A stretch of DNA of 64,000 bases from an uncultured Prevotellaceae bacterium (GTDB lineage Bacteria; Bacteroidota; Bacteroidia; Bacteroidales; Bacteroidaceae): assembly GCA_900314755.1 (NCBI GenBank), contig OMWH01000009.1, forward strand, positions 62,001 to 126,000, written 5' to 3'. Of the stretch, positions 62,151 through 64,000 are shown piece by piece; positions within the stretch are counted from its first letter, which is position 1; each line of letters starts with the position of its first letter. Both the position numbers and the translations under genes were made by a program. The notes beneath the pieces are model-generated. The model was not told where the DNA came from and made no database searches. It saw only the letters and a list, made by a program, of their open reading frames with translations.

Positions 62151-64000
62151 TTATTCTATAATTTCCGCTTCTTCCACGACATCACCTGCCGGCAGTGTGA
62201 TGACGAAGATGGAACCGCCACCAGGATTATCCTCCAGACGGATCGTCCCATGATGGGCATCCACCACCGCCTTCACCTTGTCAAGTCCGATTCCCTCACC
62301 ATCGGGAACAGGATCAAAGAGGGTGTCCTTATACTGTTCCGGCACACCGATACCGTTGTCGGCTACCTGTATCTGCGCATCCCCATTCGCCATGCGGGCA
62401 ACACCCACACTGATACGGCTTTCCGTAGGAGCAAACCGCACGGAATTGGTGAGCAGGATATTCAAAGCATCCCTCAACTTATCAGCATCGAACATCAACT
62501 CTAACTGATTGACGGCAGTAACCACAGACAGTTTGAAAGGCAAGCTCTCATAACCCTTGAAATCCTTACAAACCTTTTTGATAAAAGCGACCACATCTGC
62601 CTGCTGCATCTGAGTCTCCACTTTCTCATGCTCCACCACCTGACTGACATGCTGCTGTTCCTCCATCATCTTCTTACGCATATCAGCCATCCATGACAAC
62701 TTCTCTGTCTCACGGCGCAGCGACTCTGCCTCCATACGGCGCTGTTGACGTTTCATAAACCACTTGCGCCAGAACCATGCCGCAACGGCAATAAGAAGCA
62801 TATAGAGGAGTATCATCCAGCGGGTACGCCACAATGGCGGACGGATGGTGATGGCTATACGGCTCTCCTCTTTTCCCATGGTGCCGTCATCGTTGAGCAT
62901 CCGCACACAGAGATAATAGAAGCCGGCGCGAAGACTCTGGTAGGTGATATTGGGATTGACCTCCTCGGTGCGCAGCCATTCTTCATTATAGCCTGCCATC
63001 TTATAGATAAAACGGGAACGGTTATGTACCTCACCGCTGTTACTTGCCAACTGGACCGTGAATTCCTCGTCGTATTTAAGACTCAGTTCCCGGCAGTCAT
63101 CCAGTGCCTCACTCAAGATGACATGCCCGTCAATTTCCTCACCCACGGCAACCTCACGACCTCTGATTTTCAGTCCGCTGAATACCGGTACTTCCTTCAC
63201 ACGTCCCTTTCCCATCTGACGGAGATTGAGTATATCCAGACCGCCCTGTCCTCCTACCAGCACCTTACCGTCGGAAGTATAGCAGACCGAGCGCTGGTTA
63301 TAAGGAGCACCGCGCAAGCCATCACGGTTATTGAAACTGCGGACGACAAAATTCCATTTGTTCCCGAGAGTCTTCTGCGGCACGACATTGGTAACACCAT
63401 GATCCGTGACCAGCCACATCGTGTGACGCTCATCCTCGACGATTCCATTGACAGTAGAGCCGAACATTCCCGACCGCATGTCGATGAGATACAGCAGGTT
63501 GGTCTTGGGGTCCCAGATAGTCGCACCAGAGGCAGAGCCTTGCCATGACAACCCGCGACTGTCCTGCATGGCATTGATGGAGTTCAGCGTGACATTGATC
63601 TCATTCTGGTCGTCGGGGAATTGACGGTTGATGACTTTCTTTGTCTTGGGGTTGATAATGGAATAGAACACAGAATGGGATACCATCAGCCACCCTTTCT
63701 GTGTCATCGTTATCGTTGAGACATAATCACTGGGAAGGATGGAGTTCTTGGTATTGATAGGCTCGTCAAAACGCTCCGTCCGAGGGTCGAAACGCTGAAC
63801 GCCACCGCCCAGCGTACCCAGCCACAGATAGCCCCATTGGTCTTCACAGATTGTCCATATATTATCATTGACAAGGTCTGTGGACTTGCCGGTGGCACGA
63901 TAGTTGGTCACCTGTCCGTTCTTGATATGTATCAGACCTCCCTCATAAGTGCCGAACCACACAGAACCGTCACGGGCAGTCAGGGAGCCTACCATGGTAT
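62151..64000 (-). CDS. Two-component regulator with propeller and Y_Y_Y domains, atypical kinase end, partial
   Basis: The 5' end is beyond the window; 616 codons are seen. Visible parts: Reg_prop propeller repeats (DGSVWFGTYEGGLIHI, WGYLWLGTLGGGVQRFDP), a Y_Y_Y domain (~300-380, LASNSGEVHNRSRFIYKMAG), a TM helix (WMILLYMLLIAVAAWFWRKW) and a HATPase domain with N-box NILLTNSVRFAP, G1 ADNGIGVPEQ and G2 EGIGLDKVKAVVD. The usual phosphoacceptor helix (SHEFRTPL) is missing: the linker RKKMMEEQQHVSQVVEHEKVE follows the membrane helix directly. There is no receiver or AraC domain after the kinase. It lies just upstream of GH31 in the same direction, suggesting it controls this glycan cluster. Confidence 0.82.
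   Translation of the reverse strand, partial: TMVGSLTARDGSVWFGTYEGGLIHIKNGQVTNYRATGKSTDLVNDNIWTICEDQWGYLWLGTLGGGVQRFDPRTERFDEPINTKNSILPSDYVSTITMTQKGWLMVSHSVFYSIINPKTKKVINRQFPDDQNEINVTLNSINAMQDSRGLSWQGSASGATIWDPKTNLLYLIDMRSGMFGSTVNGIVEDERHTMWLVTDHGVTNVVPQKTLGNKWNFVVRSFNNRDGLRGAPYNQRSVCYTSDGKVLVGGQGGLDILNLRQMGKGRVKEVPVFSGLKIRGREVAVGEEIDGHVILSEALDDCRELSLKYDEEFTVQLASNSGEVHNRSRFIYKMAGYNEEWLRTEEVNPNITYQSLRAGFYYLCVRMLNDDGTMGKEESRIAITIRPPLWRTRWMILLYMLLIAVAAWFWRKWFMKRQQRRMEAESLRRETEKLSWMADMRKKMMEEQQHVSQVVEHEKVETQMQQADVVAFIKKVCKDFKGYESLPFKLSVVTAVNQLELMFDADKLRDALNILLTNSVRFAPTESRISVGVARMANGDAQIQVADNGIGVPEQYKDTLFDPVPDGEGIGLDKVKAVVDAHHGTIRLEDNPGGGSIFVITLPAGDVVEEAEIIE

Overview
The window is a chromosomal segment of a Bacteroidota bacterium, most likely a Prevotella/Segatella-like member of the Prevotellaceae. 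The case rests on dozens of promoters of the Bacteroidota type (TTTG, then 19-21 nt, then TAnnTTTG just before the start), a C10 (interpain/streptopain-like) cysteine protease, BspA-type leucine-rich repeats, a FISUMP/fimbrillin-like lipoprotein, Bacteroidales-type DUF6078 and VapE/BT4734-type proteins, and part of a hybrid-type two-component regulator. Gene order is mostly housekeeping, interrupted by two accessory blocks.

Layout. 1-9.1 kb: end of a glycogen-synthesis pair (glycosyltransferase, debranching enzyme), Crp/Fnr regulator, lipid kinase, miaA, luxS, a damaged gap gene, mscL and a SulP transporter. 9.15-20.86 kb: an 11.7 kb integrative element inserted into the 3' end of guaA. It is bounded by a 16-bp direct repeat and carries a tyrosine integrase at the guaA side, integrase arm-site-like repeats at both ends, a serine recombinase, an operon of three zinc-ribbon membrane proteins with different C-terminal domains, and small genes sharing a paired 24-bp promoter motif. 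20.8-38.1 kb: guaA, a MurU/AmgK-like pair (the kinase fused to a RapZ C-terminal domain), groESL, the sppA-lpxK-PNP-thiL operon, a 7TM-AraC regulator, secreted proteins, the C10 protease and tRNA-Phe. 38.1-46.5 kb: a second accessory block. It holds an inverted-repeat-flanked DUF6078/VapE unit with a striking palindrome array, an Rpn-family nuclease, a frameshifted TPR-HTH regulator, a regulator/small peptide/FISUMP lipoprotein operon whose C-terminus looks like a diversity-generating-retroelement variable region, and a truncated second copy of the VapE unit. 46.6-64 kb: a Cys/Lys-rich secreted peptide, an AAA ATPase with a palindromic operator, an LRR protein, a candidate structured RNA, coaW, mgtC, a tatA-tatC-ferredoxin-aldo/keto-reductase operon, and a glycan-degradation cluster (GH3, BaiN-like flavoprotein, GH31, sensor protein).

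The genes that most clearly work together are: tatA/tatC with two adjacent Fe-S proteins, one carrying a twin-arginine lipoprotein signal; the GH3/GH31/sensor set, probably for xylose-containing glycans; the uridylyltransferase and sugar-kinase-RapZ pair, probably for amino-sugar/cell-wall recycling; and the HTH regulator, short peptide and FISUMP lipoprotein.

Several sequence-level oddities stand out. A 7-bp tandem repeat family (ACTCTCA/ACTCTAA) sits inside or at the end of four genes within 9 kb, including in frame in guaA and thiL. The gap gene lacks two segments that all GAPDHs have. Five 17-bp palindromes recur at a 22-23 bp period upstream of the VapE gene. All functional calls are from reading the sequence; no database search was run.
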